This document shows, piece by piece, positions 27,357 to 35,424 of a DNA stretch of 53,793 bases. The notes under the pieces were generated by a model that saw only the letters and a list, made by a program, of their open reading frames with translations, had not been told where the DNA came from and searched no databases. Numbering within the stretch: position 1 is the stretch's first letter; every line of letters starts with the position of its first letter. This stretch comes from Fibrobacter sp. UBA4297 (GTDB taxonomy: Bacteria > Fibrobacterota > Fibrobacteria > Fibrobacterales > Fibrobacteraceae): positions 1 to 53,793 of the forward strand of contig NZ_DGUZ01000010.1 in assembly GCF_002394865.1 (NCBI RefSeq), written 5' to 3'. The position numbers were made by a program, and so were the translations under genes.

Positions 27357-28826
27357 AATCAATTCTATCAGTTTTAGTGTTCGATTAACATAATTTTTTA
27401 ACTCACAAGAAGAAATACCTACCTCCATATAATTAGGGTTACTATGATGATATTGTTTACAATAATCATTAATTTCCTCAATTTCATTTAGGTATTCTTT
27501 AAGCCTATAAAATGGTGATGCTTCATTACACGTACGAATTTTATTAATAAAATCCCCAAGCCATTCTTTATCTTCAACATAGGAGTAATATTTTATTCTA
27601 AATATGCCTTCTATTGAAGGCCTAATGCATCTTATAACTTCTCTTAAATAAAAGGAATCCTCTCTAGGTAAAGTTTTAAATCGTCTAAGAGTCATTATAT
27701 CTTTATTAAAACCATTTAACATTTCAAATTTTATATCATGTAAACATAATACATTACTACTAATACCTTCTTTTATACAAGGAGTAATTTTTAGATTCAA
27801 AATTTGATCATTACAAGAGTTATTAAAATCATTTGCAAAATGTAAATCATGTGTCAAAAGAATGAACTGTTTTACCTTAGATGCTAATCTAGTCAATTGC
27901 GTTATTGTTGTTGTTTTTCGCTGATAATCAAAACTAGTGAACGGATCATCCACAATCATTATATAATCATTTACATTAGGAATCATGTCAAAGCGCGCTA
28001 AAAAAAACGATAAAGACAAAGCATTTTTATCACCATCACTTAAACAATACTTTAAAGAAATTTCACCTCGTTCTTTAAGTGTAATTTCATGATTATCTAT
28101 TTGTAGACTATAAATTATATTCTGTTTTTGTCCTCCTGGAGCAGTTTTTATATTTATAATACGCATATTATCACAAAACATCGCAAGATATTTATTAACA
28201 AACCCAATATATTTTCTACGATTTTTTTCTGTTATTTCATACCTTTTTTTTTCTAATTCTTTAATAGCTTTTTCATGTTGTTCTCGCTCTATTTCTGATT
28301 GATCTAACAATTGCTCTCTTTTCTCTTTTTTTTCACTAGAATTTTTTTTTAAAAGTTTTCTTAAATTTTTTATTTTTGTTGATAAATCTTGTTTTACATC
28401 TATTTCTTTTTTTAGACGTTTTTTCAACTCTTTCATTTCTTCAGCATTTGAAAGTTCAAAAATATTTAACTTATTTAATTTATCTTCAATTGTTATGCTA
28501 TAAATATTTTCATCTATGTAAAAACTATTAAAAACCTCAATACAAGGTAAAAAAGAATTCCATCCATTTTTTTCATACTTCAACTCCTTTCCATTTCTTA
28601 TAAACTTTATTTCAACAGGTTCAATTGCATCAAAGCTTTTTTTCTTTAATATTAAATCATTATTTCCACTTAAAGATTGGAAAATAACCGCAAGACTTGT
28701 TTTTCCTGAACCATTTGGAGCATATATAACATTTATTTTTTTTAAATTTTCATCCCAATCCGTCATACCACGGTTAAAATGTTTAAATTTACCATAATTT
28801 TTTATCGAAATAAGTTTATTTATCAT
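27354..28826 (-). CDS. AAA_13-type (PrrC/RloC-like) ATPase, probable defence protein
   Basis: 490 aa, ABC/SMC-type ATPase. Walker A is YAPNGSGKTS (35-44). A short charged coiled-coil spans about 128-205. The ABC-like signature CLSDGDKNALSLSFF (261-275), Walker B YIMIVDDPFTSFD (288-300) and an H-loop LLTHDLHF (H326) follow. The C-terminal 100 residues contain R402-x3-E406 and H460/H461, recalling the R-x3-E...H triad of PrrC and RloC anticodon nucleases; the E-H spacing is longer, so nuclease function is only a suggestion. GAGGTGA lies before the ATG and a good promoter lies upstream. It is convergent with the RT operon and equally A+T-rich. Confidence 0.82.
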   Translation of the reverse strand: MINKLISIKNYGKFKHFNRGMTDWDENLKKINVIYAPNGSGKTSLAVIFQSLSGNNDLILKKKSFDAIEPVEIKFIRNGKELKYEKNGWNSFLPCIEVFNSFYIDENIYSITIEDKLNKLNIFELSNAEEMKELKKRLKKEIDVKQDLSTKIKNLRKLLKKNSSEKKEKREQLLDQSEIEREQHEKAIKELEKKRYEITEKNRRKYIGFVNKYLAMFCDNMRIINIKTAPGGQKQNIIYSLQIDNHEITLKERGEISLKYCLSDGDKNALSLSFFLARFDMIPNVNDYIMIVDDPFTSFDYQRKTTTITQLTRLASKVKQFILLTHDLHFANDFNNSCNDQILNLKITPCIKEGISSNVLCLHDIKFEMLNGFNKDIMTLRRFKTLPREDSFYLREVIRCIRPSIEGIFRIKYYSYVEDKEWLGDFINKIRTCNEASPFYRLKEYLNEIEEINDYCKQYHHSNPNYMEVGISSCELKNYVNRTLKLIELI

Positions 28827-28847
28827 TTATCACCTCTTTTCGCCTAA

Positions 28848-28874
28848 TTTATACTTTCATCAACACTTTGTCAA
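28848..28874 (-). promoter_or_regulatory. Promoter of the ATPase gene
   Basis: On the minus strand, TTGACA (28869-28874) and TATAAA (28848-28853) are 15 bases apart, a consensus -35 with a good -10, 22 bases before the start codon at 28826. The gene therefore has its own sigma70-type promoter. Confidence 0.65.
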
Positions 28875-29263
28875 CAATAGTTATCAAAGTAAGTTTTTTT
28901 TAATCTTCTTACTTTTATCTGTTATGGACAATGTTTATTTGCAATAACCCTCGTCTATGCGAAAATGACATCAATATTGGCGATTCCGCGACAAGTGCGG
29001 AATGACAGCATAAAGAAAATGTCACTGGATTTTTCCGCCTTTGGCGTCAGAATGACGGTGCATAGGGGAGGGTGGGGCGGGGCAATGTCTGGCGCGCCTT
29101 CATCCAACATCTCGCGCGCATTTCCCGCGCAGCTCATTTTCGCACTTCTCAAAACATTTATTATCACAACCGATGCCGGAACGAAGTCCGGCATGACTCT
29201 TCAGACACTTTCCCTTCCTCATCCCGCACGACTCCCGTCAAACTTTTTACTACTTTTCCTTCC
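28875..29263. other. Gene-free right border of the island with interspersed repeats
   Basis: The A+T-rich DNA gives way to G+C-richer sequence near 28960. Three or four interspersed repeat units follow: GATTCCGCGACAAGTGCGG-AATGACA near 28980, CCGCCTTTGGCGTCAGAATGAC near 29036, and CCGGAACGAAGTCCGGCATGAC at 29173-29196. No integrase, tRNA or direct-repeat att site was seen here. A gene start upstream of 29264 is not supported because the frame runs through these repeats. Confidence 0.6.
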
Positions 29264-30319
29264 ATGATCAAATCGCAAGTTATCGTGCATCCTTATGACA
29301 TGGCGCAATCCGACTGGGTTCGCTGCATTTTGCCTTGCACCCAGTTCATGGGGCCAAACGATTTTCAGGTCGTGCCTTCGGTGACGCAGATTATCTGCAA
29401 CAACAAGGAGGCGCTGAAGCAGACGCGGGCTGTCATTTTGCAGAAGCCGACGGCGCCGGGGCGTGCACAAATTGCGCTTTACTATGCGAAGCTCAAGAAG
29501 GAATGCGGGTTCAAGCTCGTGACCGACCTGGACGACTTGCAATGGGATCTTTCGCCGGTCATCGCATCGTACGCAAAGAACATTCCGAATCACGACCAGA
29601 TGATGCTTGCGAGTCTCAAGCAGGTGTTGCCGTTGTTCGACGTGGTGGTCTGCTCGACGCGCTACCTCGCGAGCCGCATCAAATCCGACCTGGGCGTAAA
29701 CGCGGTGGTGATGCCGAATGGTATTTCAAAATCGCTGTTCGGGATGTCGCAGAGAACATCCGCCTTCACGGGAAAACCGAAGGTGATGTATGCCGGCAGT
29801 CTCGGGCACTTCACGGCCGAAATTCCGGGTGACCTCGAAGGCGCGTGGATTCCATGGATCCGCAAGCACATCGAAGACGAGAGCATCGACTTCCAGATTT
29901 TTGGCGAGCCGGATTTTCTGAAGGACCTCGACGGAAAATACACGAAGATTCCGTACACGAACTTCATGCAGTTTGCAGCGACGGCAGCGAGTTACAAGCC
30001 CGACTTTTTCCTGGCACCGCTCGCCACCAACAATTTCAACCGCGCAAAGAGCGACCTCAAGCTCAAAGAAGCGGCCGCACTCGGAGCAGTCTTTATCGGG
30101 AGCGATTTCGCAAGTTCCCCGTACAGCTACGCTCCGAAGGAACAGCTCATTGGCCCAAGCGCGACGGTCGAAGAACTCGACGCAATTTTCGCAAATTTCT
30201 GCAATCCGGAAAAATTTATGCAGGCGCTCAACTGGCAGTACCAGGCGATGGACGAAAAGCACTGGGCGCACGAAGATCCGGAATTCCAGAAAAAGTACGT
30301 CGCGACATATTTCGGTTAA
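29264..30319 (+). CDS. Glycosyltransferase, GT-B fold
   Basis: 351 aa, cytoplasmic or membrane-associated. The ATG at 29264 (MIKSQVIVHPYDM) is chosen because the upstream in-frame codons are repeat DNA. GT-B features are the central FKLVTDLDDLQWDL, DVVVCSTRYLASRIKSDLG, VVMPNGISKSLFG at the domain hinge, KVMYAGSLGHF and a C-terminal LKLKEAAALGAVFIGSDFA block that replaces the usual nucleotide-sugar E-x7-E region. Donor and acceptor are unknown; it stands alone, not in a polysaccharide cluster. The ribosome-binding site is weak. Confidence 0.75.
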   Translation: MIKSQVIVHPYDMAQSDWVRCILPCTQFMGPNDFQVVPSVTQIICNNKEALKQTRAVILQKPTAPGRAQIALYYAKLKKECGFKLVTDLDDLQWDLSPVIASYAKNIPNHDQMMLASLKQVLPLFDVVVCSTRYLASRIKSDLGVNAVVMPNGISKSLFGMSQRTSAFTGKPKVMYAGSLGHFTAEIPGDLEGAWIPWIRKHIEDESIDFQIFGEPDFLKDLDGKYTKIPYTNFMQFAATAASYKPDFFLAPLATNNFNRAKSDLKLKEAAALGAVFIGSDFASSPYSYAPKEQLIGPSATVEELDAIFANFCNPEKFMQALNWQYQAMDEKHWAHEDPEFQKKYVATYFG

Positions 30320-30331
30320 GGGAGATTCCCT

Positions 30332-30358
30332 CCCGGAACGGGGTCCGGGATGACAAAG
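30332..30358. repeat. Short interspersed hairpin repeat
   Basis: CCCGGAACGGGGTCCGGGAT followed by GACAAAGG. Same architecture as 8971-8996 and 29173-29196. Confidence 0.6.
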
Positions 30359-30383
30359 GTGGCGGGAATGACAGCAAGAAAAA

Positions 30384-31067
30384 TTATTGTTTATCCCTAA
30401 GCTGGTCGGCGGCACGTGCAATATCGCGTTCGCGGATGGCTTCGTCCACTCGCTTGCGGAAAAGCGTCTCGGTATGGAACTGGAAAAGTTCCCGTTCGCG
30501 CGCGATATAAATTGAGAAGCACTTGATGTACAGGCCAAGGCTTACGACCGTCAAGATATTTTCAATTAAATCCTTAATGAACGAACCTTTGCCATCTACA
30601 AACATCACGGCAAAGCACCCGACCGACACAAGAATCCACGCTACCAAAAATTTCTTAGGAAAATTTTCTTTCAGAATACCACGTTCATGCATGCAGTCGT
30701 GCTGGCGATCCACGATGTCATTAAAAATCCAAAAGTGCAAAAGGAAACCGACAAACGGAATGCAGCTCAACAGAACAGCACCCATGGGAGAAAAATCCGT
30801 CACGGTCAAAACGCGCAAATTTTCAATTGTGCGATGCAGCCACGAAAAAAAGTAAACCAAAAAAGCAAACAGTGAAAAAAGCATTCCAAAACTGATCACG
30901 GCGCCAAAAGCGATGCGAACTAGAACCGAAGGCGTCACCAGGTTATCGTTCGACGCCGGGAAAGCGGCATTGATTGGCGAACTCCAAAAGAAATACAGGA
31001 CAAAAATCATGAAAATTGATTTCATCCAAAAAAGAGCTCGTTCGCCACGTTTTGTATTGTCCTGCAT
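30384..31067 (-). CDS. Integral membrane protein, DUF4328-like
   Basis: 227 aa with four membrane segments: residues about 13-33, 50-75, 92-115 and 142-160, plus a weaker one near 170-190. The stretch FFSWLHRTIENLRVLTVTDFSPMGAVLLSCIPFVGF resembles DUF4328 membrane proteins (W..R...N......SP..A......P). The C-terminal tail is charged and helical (FRKRVDEAIRERDIARAADQL). GGAGG precedes the ATG. Function unknown. It lies immediately left of the A+T-rich, parS-containing stretch. Confidence 0.7.
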   Translation of the reverse strand: MQDNTKRGERALFWMKSIFMIFVLYFFWSSPINAAFPASNDNLVTPSVLVRIAFGAVISFGMLFSLFAFLVYFFSWLHRTIENLRVLTVTDFSPMGAVLLSCIPFVGFLLHFWIFNDIVDRQHDCMHERGILKENFPKKFLVAWILVSVGCFAVMFVDGKGSFIKDLIENILTVVSLGLYIKCFSIYIARERELFQFHTETLFRKRVDEAIRERDIARAADQLRDKQ

Positions 31068-31224
31068 AAGGCCTCCATACCGAAATATAATATATATAGG
31101 GCCAATATATCCTATTATTTTAGTAAATAACTAAATTTACAGTTGTTTATATTTTGTGATTATAAAATTACAAATATAAACATTCTAGCGACCTATTTTA
31201 CAATTTATTCACTTTTCTAGTCCA

Positions 31225-31240
31225 TGTTTCACGTGAAACC
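31225..31240. promoter_or_regulatory. parS-like site 1
   Basis: TGTTTCACGTGAAACC, one base off the palindromic consensus TGTTNCACGTGAAACA bound by ParB. Confidence 0.85.
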
Positions 31241-31428
31241 ATAAAACTGTGGGAAAATTTATGAATTATCTATTAACAAAAAATTAAGTCGTAATGGAAA
31301 TTTGCAATTATTTATTTATGTTAGTGAATATTTTTAAGTCCATTTATAAACATTACAAGTATATCTAGGCTATTCATTTTCAAACGAAATAGCAATTTTC
31401 ATAAATTTATATAATCCGAAATTAGAAT

Positions 31429-31444
31429 TGTTCCACGTGAAACA
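31429..31444. promoter_or_regulatory. parS-like site 2
   Basis: TGTTCCACGTGAAACA, identical to the classic Bacillus parS sequence. Confidence 0.92.
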
Positions 31445-31551
31445 GGATTATTGTGGATTTTTTTTCATCGATTATAAACACAAGAAAGTAGCCAGCTCTT
31501 TAAAGTATTTTGGATGTGTTTTTTTTTCGAATAATAGTGGCAATTAAGTTT

Positions 31552-31584
31552 AAAAAAAATGCCGAGCTCGCAGGGAACTCGGTG
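31552..31584 (-). terminator. Terminator after the PNPOx-like gene
   Basis: On the minus strand, ACCGAGTT-CCCTGCG-AGCTCGGC is followed by a run of eight T. It lies about 40 bases beyond the stop at 31623. Confidence 0.8.
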
Positions 31585-31622
31585 TTAAAAAAGCTCACAG
31601 GTGAGGCGAGCAAAAGTAAAAT

Positions 31623-32021
31623 TTAGAACTTCACAGTGCGCGGAGCTTCAGTGAAACTGCAGAACGTGGCGGTCGCATCCTTGAAATAGAGGACTTCGGT
31701 GTTTTCGTCATCCGGGGAATACATCGCCTTGAGTGACGGGTAATGTTCGAGCATGTCGACTTTCGGTTCACGGCGGTCATCGCGGACAAGCGTTCCGCTC
31801 AAACGTAACCACTTGCTGCCAAACTTATCCACGGCACAAAGCTGTACCTTGCCGTTTGCCTGGATTTGCTTCGAGACATTCTTAGACTTTCCTGTCTGGA
31901 TGTAGAGTTTGCCTTCGAAAATGTTGATAGTTCCGAACGGACGGACTTTCGGCTGGTCGCCATCGACTGTTGCGAGGAAATAAGTACCAGCTTCCTTGAT
32001 GAATTTTTCAACTTCTTCCAT
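31623..32021 (-). CDS. PNPOx-like flavin-binding split-barrel protein
   Basis: 132 aa. The sequence EAGTYFLATVDGDQPKVRPFGTINIFEGKLYIQTGKSKNVSKQIQANGKVQLCAV is the typical pyridoxamine-phosphate-oxidase-like FMN-binding barrel, and the C-terminal WLRLSGTLVRDDRREPKVDMLEHYP completes the domain. It lacks the residues of true PdxH and is more like the short 'general stress' or nitroreductase-like flavoproteins. Substrate unknown. A GGAG site precedes the ATG; single gene with its own terminator. Confidence 0.88.
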   Translation of the reverse strand: MEEVEKFIKEAGTYFLATVDGDQPKVRPFGTINIFEGKLYIQTGKSKNVSKQIQANGKVQLCAVDKFGSKWLRLSGTLVRDDRREPKVDMLEHYPSLKAMYSPDDENTEVLYFKDATATFCSFTEAPRTVKF

Positions 32022-32126
32022 TTTAATTCTCCATTTGTTTTATTTCAATATACAAAAAATGTAGGGTATTGCTAGGGGTGTAAGCGATATATGCGACAAA
32101 GCGCCATCAATTGTAGATGAATGCAC

Positions 32127-32630
32127 CTAGTGCGTGCCGACAGCTGATTTATAAACCGCTTCCATCCGTTCACCGAAACAACAGAAGATGACTTTCTTGA
32201 CATTTTTTGCAGGGAAGTTTCGGACAGTTTTCACGGCAATCTCGGTAGCAGCCTCCCAAGGGTAGCCATAGACCCCACAAGATATAGCAGGGAAGGCAAC
32301 CGTCTCGCAATTGTTTTCTTCGGCAAGTGCAAGGCAGTTTTCATAGCACGACCTCAAAAGCTCGGGTTCGCCATGCTGGCCATCATTATAAATCGGTCCC
32401 GGAGTATGGATCACAAACTTTGCCGGGAGCTTAAACCCAGGAGTGATTTTGGCCTGACCCGTCTCACAACCTTTTAGGGGAATACATGCCTGCAAAAGTT
32501 CCGGACCTGCTGCACGATGAATTGCACCATCGACACCGCCGCCACCCAACAGCGAACAGTTGGCAGCATTCACGATGGCATCGACTTTAAGCTTGGTAAT
32601 ATCGCCCTGGATAATTTCAATATCGATCAT
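32127..32630 (-). CDS. Macro domain protein (ADP-ribose/O-acetyl-ADP-ribose hydrolase type)
   Basis: 167 aa, one macro domain of YmdB type: IVNAANCSLLGGGGVDGAIHRAAG (about 20-43) forms the ADP-ribose distal-ribose loop, with TGQAKITPGFKLPAKFVIHTPGP and AFPAISCGVYGYPWEAA completing the pocket. Such enzymes remove acetyl groups from O-acetyl-ADP-ribose or ADP-ribose from proteins. GGAGG precedes the ATG. It begins 14 bases after the stop of the membrane protein gene at 32645, so they are likely co-transcribed. Confidence 0.93.
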   Translation of the reverse strand: MIDIEIIQGDITKLKVDAIVNAANCSLLGGGGVDGAIHRAAGPELLQACIPLKGCETGQAKITPGFKLPAKFVIHTPGPIYNDGQHGEPELLRSCYENCLALAEENNCETVAFPAISCGVYGYPWEAATEIAVKTVRNFPAKNVKKVIFCCFGERMEAVYKSAVGTH

Positions 32631-32644
32631 AAAAACCTCCGTAT

Positions 32645-33181
32645 TTAAACCCAGATTCCGAGACCCGAAGGCAGGTTAAGAATGATGTTCATATATGTTC
32701 GTTTTGAATTTACCAAATATCCCATTTCGAAATTCAATAAATCAATGAATGCACCTACGCGGACAGACCCACCATATTCAAATCCGGTTTTCCTTTTATA
32801 ACCGATTTCTGGCCCGACCGAAATCTTGCACATTGCCAAGAACCCATCAAAAAACATATACTGTATTGTGGGCTGCAAGTAAACACCAAATTTCGGTGCC
32901 CAAAGAGCCTGTGTTCTGAGAGTCCACACCCACGAATGTTTCGGAATCTCTTTTACTCGGGAGGTCGAAGCATAAAGAATATTGTAATCGCCAAATATCC
33001 AGTCGGCACCCACAGTAAAACTATTCATTCCGCCAATAAATAGATCCCAAGGAATCAGTGCAAGGCCGGATCCGTTCGAGTTAACTGCGGCATTTTCCAT
33101 TTTTGGGGCATCATCGGCAAAGGATGCGTTCGCCATGAAAAGGACTATTAGATAGGGGAGTATAAATCGATATAGTTTCAT
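32645..33181 (-). CDS. Secreted beta-barrel-like protein, unknown function
   Basis: 178 aa from the ATG at 33181, which starts a signal peptide (MKLYRFILPYLIVLFMANASFA); the upstream extension is repeat DNA. The mature part has alternating strands ending aromatic (FTVGADWIFGDYNILYASTSRV, WVWTLRTQALWAPKFGVYLQPTIQYMFF, KISVGPEIGYKRKTGFEYGGSVRVGAF, MNIILNLPSGLGIWV), consistent with a small outer-membrane barrel. No family recognised. It precedes the macro-domain gene. Confidence 0.65.
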   Translation of the reverse strand: MKLYRFILPYLIVLFMANASFADDAPKMENAAVNSNGSGLALIPWDLFIGGMNSFTVGADWIFGDYNILYASTSRVKEIPKHSWVWTLRTQALWAPKFGVYLQPTIQYMFFDGFLAMCKISVGPEIGYKRKTGFEYGGSVRVGAFIDLLNFEMGYLVNSKRTYMNIILNLPSGLGIWV

Positions 33182-33209
33182 GGAATTAAATATACTAATT
33201 ATAATAGAA

Positions 33210-33318
33210 ATCTGCGACTCTCGGCTCATGTGTTGGGACTACGATTACATCGTAGTCCTACACTCTGCGAATACCAAATAAAAACATACGAGTATGTTTT
33301 TGCTTGGTATTCTTGATT
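33210..33318. repeat. Composite palindromic repeat, unit 1
   Basis: The unit CTGCGACTCTCGGCTCATG leads into a hairpin GGACTACGAT-TAC-ATCGTAGTCC (33236-33258), then a nested palindrome with outer arms AATACCAA/TTGGTATT and an inner AAAACATA-CGAG-TATGTTTT hairpin (33281-33300). Units 2-4 at 34540-34700, 35425-35625 and 35745-35820 have the same order with different stem sequences that still pair. Confidence 0.8.
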
Positions 33319-33319
33319 G

Positions 33320-33335
33320 TGTTTCACGTGAAACA
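33320..33335. promoter_or_regulatory. parS-like site 3
   Basis: TGTTTCACGTGAAACA, a perfect 16-bp palindrome matching the parS consensus, between divergent genes. Confidence 0.92.
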
Positions 33336-33393
33336 TGATATGTTTATGGAATTTTTTTCTATTCGAATTAGGTATATTGTTTATAGAGGTTTT

Positions 33394-33804
33394 ATGAAGA
33401 TTGAACATGTTGCCATCTGGGTTAAAGATATCGACAAGGTATGCGAGTTCTACCGGAAATATTTCGGCGGGGTAGTTCACTCGATTTACCATAACCCAGC
33501 AAAACAATTTACCAGCCGGTTCATCACCTTCGATGATGGTGCCCGCCTGGAAGTCATGCATCGCCCTGACATCATTGTAGGGATAGAAGAAATTGTTCCA
33601 CGTGAAACACTGCCAGATACTCAACATCTTGGTTTCACCCATCTTTCCTTTTCCGTTGGTTCAAAAGAAGATGTAGACCATATGACCCAGCAAATGTCTT
33701 CCGATGGAATTTCCGTTGTAGGTCAACCGAGAACTACCGGCGATGGATATTATGAAAGTGTGGTACTCGATCCCAAAGGGAACAGAATAGAAATTACTAT
33801 ATGA
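33394..33804 (+). CDS. VOC-family (glyoxalase-like) protein
   Basis: 136 aa. The ATG at 33394 (MKIEHVAIWVKDIDKVCEFYRKYFGG) begins the standard vicinal-oxygen-chelate fold; TAGAGG lies upstream. The second half LGFTHLSFSVGSKEDVDHM... and YYESVVLDPKGNRIEITI completes the paired beta-alpha-beta-beta-beta modules, with metal-ligand candidates H5, E53 or nearby, H85 region and E134. Members include lyases, dioxygenases and resistance proteins; the substrate is not predictable. Codons for VPRET form a perfect parS-like site (33594-33609). The stop overlaps the next ATG by 4 bases. Confidence 0.88.
   Translation: MKIEHVAIWVKDIDKVCEFYRKYFGGVVHSIYHNPAKQFTSRFITFDDGARLEVMHRPDIIVGIEEIVPRETLPDTQHLGFTHLSFSVGSKEDVDHMTQQMSSDGISVVGQPRTTGDGYYESVVLDPKGNRIEITI
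33594..33609. promoter_or_regulatory. parS-like site 4, inside the VOC coding region
   Basis: TGTTCCACGTGAAACA lies in coding sequence and is translated as part of VPRET. Coding parS sites are known (Bacillus spo0J itself holds one). Confidence 0.9.
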
Positions 33805-34526
33805 TTAAAAAGACCTTTACCATATTCCTTATATCTATATCTTTCGCCTTTGCAAATATATCTGCATTGGAAGATCCAGTGCAGGATTCCACTTTTTCTA
33901 TAGACCTAAGCAACATCTACGAAAACAAATACAACCCTTTCCCGATTCTATTTCTAGGCGGAATAGGATATACATCTACCAAAAGAATTGAAGTGGATAT
34001 ACTTTGCATGAGCGCACAAAACTTGGGGAGCAAACTTTTCGGCATTGACAGACTACTTGCAGACTACACATTTTTACGATTCGATCGCAGGTTCGAAAGG
34101 ACTGAAGGAGAAAAGAAAATCAATGAGTTTTCAATCGGAAGTGCAGTATCTTTAATAGGGTTTGCTTTTCTCGGAATGGCAGCTCCAGAAGAAAGCACTT
34201 TACAGAAAATAGCATTGGGAGGAGCGTGGCTTGCATCCGGTACAACAAAGTACATATTATACGGGAACAATCTTTCTGGAATTGCACTAGCCGAAAGTCA
34301 TGCTATAGAATGGTTTCTCAGAAATGAGGGGAAAGAAAACGAATCTCATTATTCCGCCAAGGAATTTGGATTCATCGAAGAAGCGGGTATACAATTCGGA
34401 ATTTTCTTTGCTCAAGTAACGGCAGGCGCATCTTTTGAAATAACCAACAAGCAACGCAACATCGGGTGGTTCTTTAAGATAATCGCAATTCCTTTCTTCG
34501 TGGAAAGCTTTTCGCGACAAGAATAA
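33801..34526 (+). CDS. Secreted protein, first of two tandem paralogues
   Basis: 241 aa. Signal peptide MIKKTFTIFLISISFAFA, then a conserved core shared with the gene at 34757: GGIGYTSTKRIEVDI, FGIDRLLADYTFLRFDRRF, GTTKYILYGNNLSGIALAESHAIEWFLRNEG and EFGFIEEAGIQFGI. The ALAESHAIEWFLR motif and hydrophobic middle segment (SAVSLIGFAFLGMAAP) suggest envelope association. No family recognised. It is translationally coupled to the VOC gene by an ATGA overlap. Confidence 0.75.
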   Translation: MIKKTFTIFLISISFAFANISALEDPVQDSTFSIDLSNIYENKYNPFPILFLGGIGYTSTKRIEVDILCMSAQNLGSKLFGIDRLLADYTFLRFDRRFERTEGEKKINEFSIGSAVSLIGFAFLGMAAPEESTLQKIALGGAWLASGTTKYILYGNNLSGIALAESHAIEWFLRNEGKENESHYSAKEFGFIEEAGIQFGIFFAQVTAGASFEITNKQRNIGWFFKIIAIPFFVESFSRQE

Positions 34527-34539
34527 ACCAAGAAATAAT

Positions 34540-34700
34540 CTATGTTGGGACTATGGCAAAGCCATAGTCCTACACCCTTCGGTTTCCAAATAAAAATGTG
34601 CAAGCACATTTTTGCGACACTCGCCTCATGTTGGGACTACGATTATATCGTAGTCCTACGTACTTGGGTTCGGCAATGACCACACAAGTGTGGTCGCTGC
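34540..34700. repeat. Composite palindromic repeat, unit 2
   Basis: Four hairpins in a row: GGACTATGGC-AAA-GCCATAGTCC (34548-34570), AAAAATGTG-CAAG-CACATTTTT (34592-34613), GGACTACGAT-TAT-ATCGTAGTCC (34634-34656) and GACCACA-CAAG-TGTGGTC (34678-34695), separated by TTGCGACACTCGCCTCATG-type spacers. It fills the gap between the two paralogous genes. Confidence 0.85.
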
Positions 34701-34714
34701 ACTCACCCTGCGTA

Positions 34715-34730
34715 CGTTTCACGTGGAACA
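34715..34730. promoter_or_regulatory. parS-like site 5
   Basis: CGTTTCACGTGGAACA; on the other strand TGTTCCACGTGAAACG, one base from consensus. Confidence 0.8.
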
Positions 34731-34756
34731 TTTTAAATATGTATATTGTGCATTGA

Positions 34757-35410
34757 ATGATATTAAAAGTCCTTACCATACTGCTTTTATCAATGAGCTT
34801 CGCTTTTGCCAACAGCGAAATCATCAAGGATACGTCTAAACAAAATCATGATCCATTTTTCGTTAATATGGTCGGTATCGGCTACACATCTTCCAACAAA
34901 ATTGACATAAGCACAATTTCTTTTACCGGCAACAAATACTTCAATACAGATCGATTACTATTTGATATAACGCTTCTACGGCTCGACTTTTATTACAAAA
35001 CCAAGGATAGGAGAAAAACCGCCGAAGTATCATACGGAAGTACAATAACAAACATGTGTATTTTGGGTTATTATCTTTTTAACCTAGATAGCAAAATATG
35101 GGAAACTGCCGTACCAATAGCTTTTTGGTTATCTTCAGGATCATCCAAATTTATTTTGCTGGGTGACAATTCTTTAGGTATAGCACTTGCCGAAAGTCAT
35201 GTTTTTGAATGGTTCTTAAAATCCACAGAAGATGAAGACGGAGATAAAAGCTACGCTTTCAATGAAGTTGGATTCGTGGAAGAAATCGGAGTCCAATTCA
35301 ATCTGAGCCGGATATTTTTGACCTCAGGTATATCCATAGAAAAGACAAACAAGAGGAGCAATTTTTCGTGGTTTGTCAGAATATTCACCTGGCCTGTTTT
35401 CTTTGATTAA
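34757..35410 (+). CDS. Secreted protein, second of two tandem paralogues
   Basis: 217 aa. Signal peptide MILKVLTILLLSMSFAFA; the same motifs as the preceding paralogue: VGIGYTSSNKIDISTI, YFNTDRLLFDITLLRLDFYY, GSSKFILLGDNSLGIALAESHVFEWFLKS and NEVGFVEEIGVQFNL. A local duplication that has diverged considerably. No strong ribosome-binding site is seen before the ATG; a parS-like site ends 27 bases upstream. Function unknown. Confidence 0.72.
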   Translation: MILKVLTILLLSMSFAFANSEIIKDTSKQNHDPFFVNMVGIGYTSSNKIDISTISFTGNKYFNTDRLLFDITLLRLDFYYKTKDRRKTAEVSYGSTITNMCILGYYLFNLDSKIWETAVPIAFWLSSGSSKFILLGDNSLGIALAESHVFEWFLKSTEDEDGDKSYAFNEVGFVEEIGVQFNLSRIFLTSGISIEKTNKRSNFSWFVRIFTWPVFFD

Positions 35411-35424
35411 AAAAAATTCACCTT

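Larger units (their letters stand above)
31068..31551. other. A+T-rich gene-free stretch with two parS sites; oriC candidate
   Basis: No gene is visible. It contains parS-like sites at 31225 and 31429 and several one-mismatch DnaA-box sequences: TTATTCACT (31205-31213), TGTGGATTT near 31452, and TTATAAACA near 31345 and 31472. ATTTATTCACTTT and ATTGTGGATTT recur in the other A+T-rich stretch at 39680-40031. Together with the nearby rsmG-parAB genes this makes it an origin candidate; no perfect TTATCCACA is present. Confidence 0.4.

Noticed and set aside
28960..29260. Coding extension of the glycosyltransferase upstream of 29264
   Set aside because: The frame stays open but is made of interspersed repeats without a ribosome-binding site or family sequence.
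33226..33642. A minus-strand frame of 138 codons over the VOC gene
   Set aside because: Passes through repeat DNA and a parS site, and opposes a recognised VOC protein.
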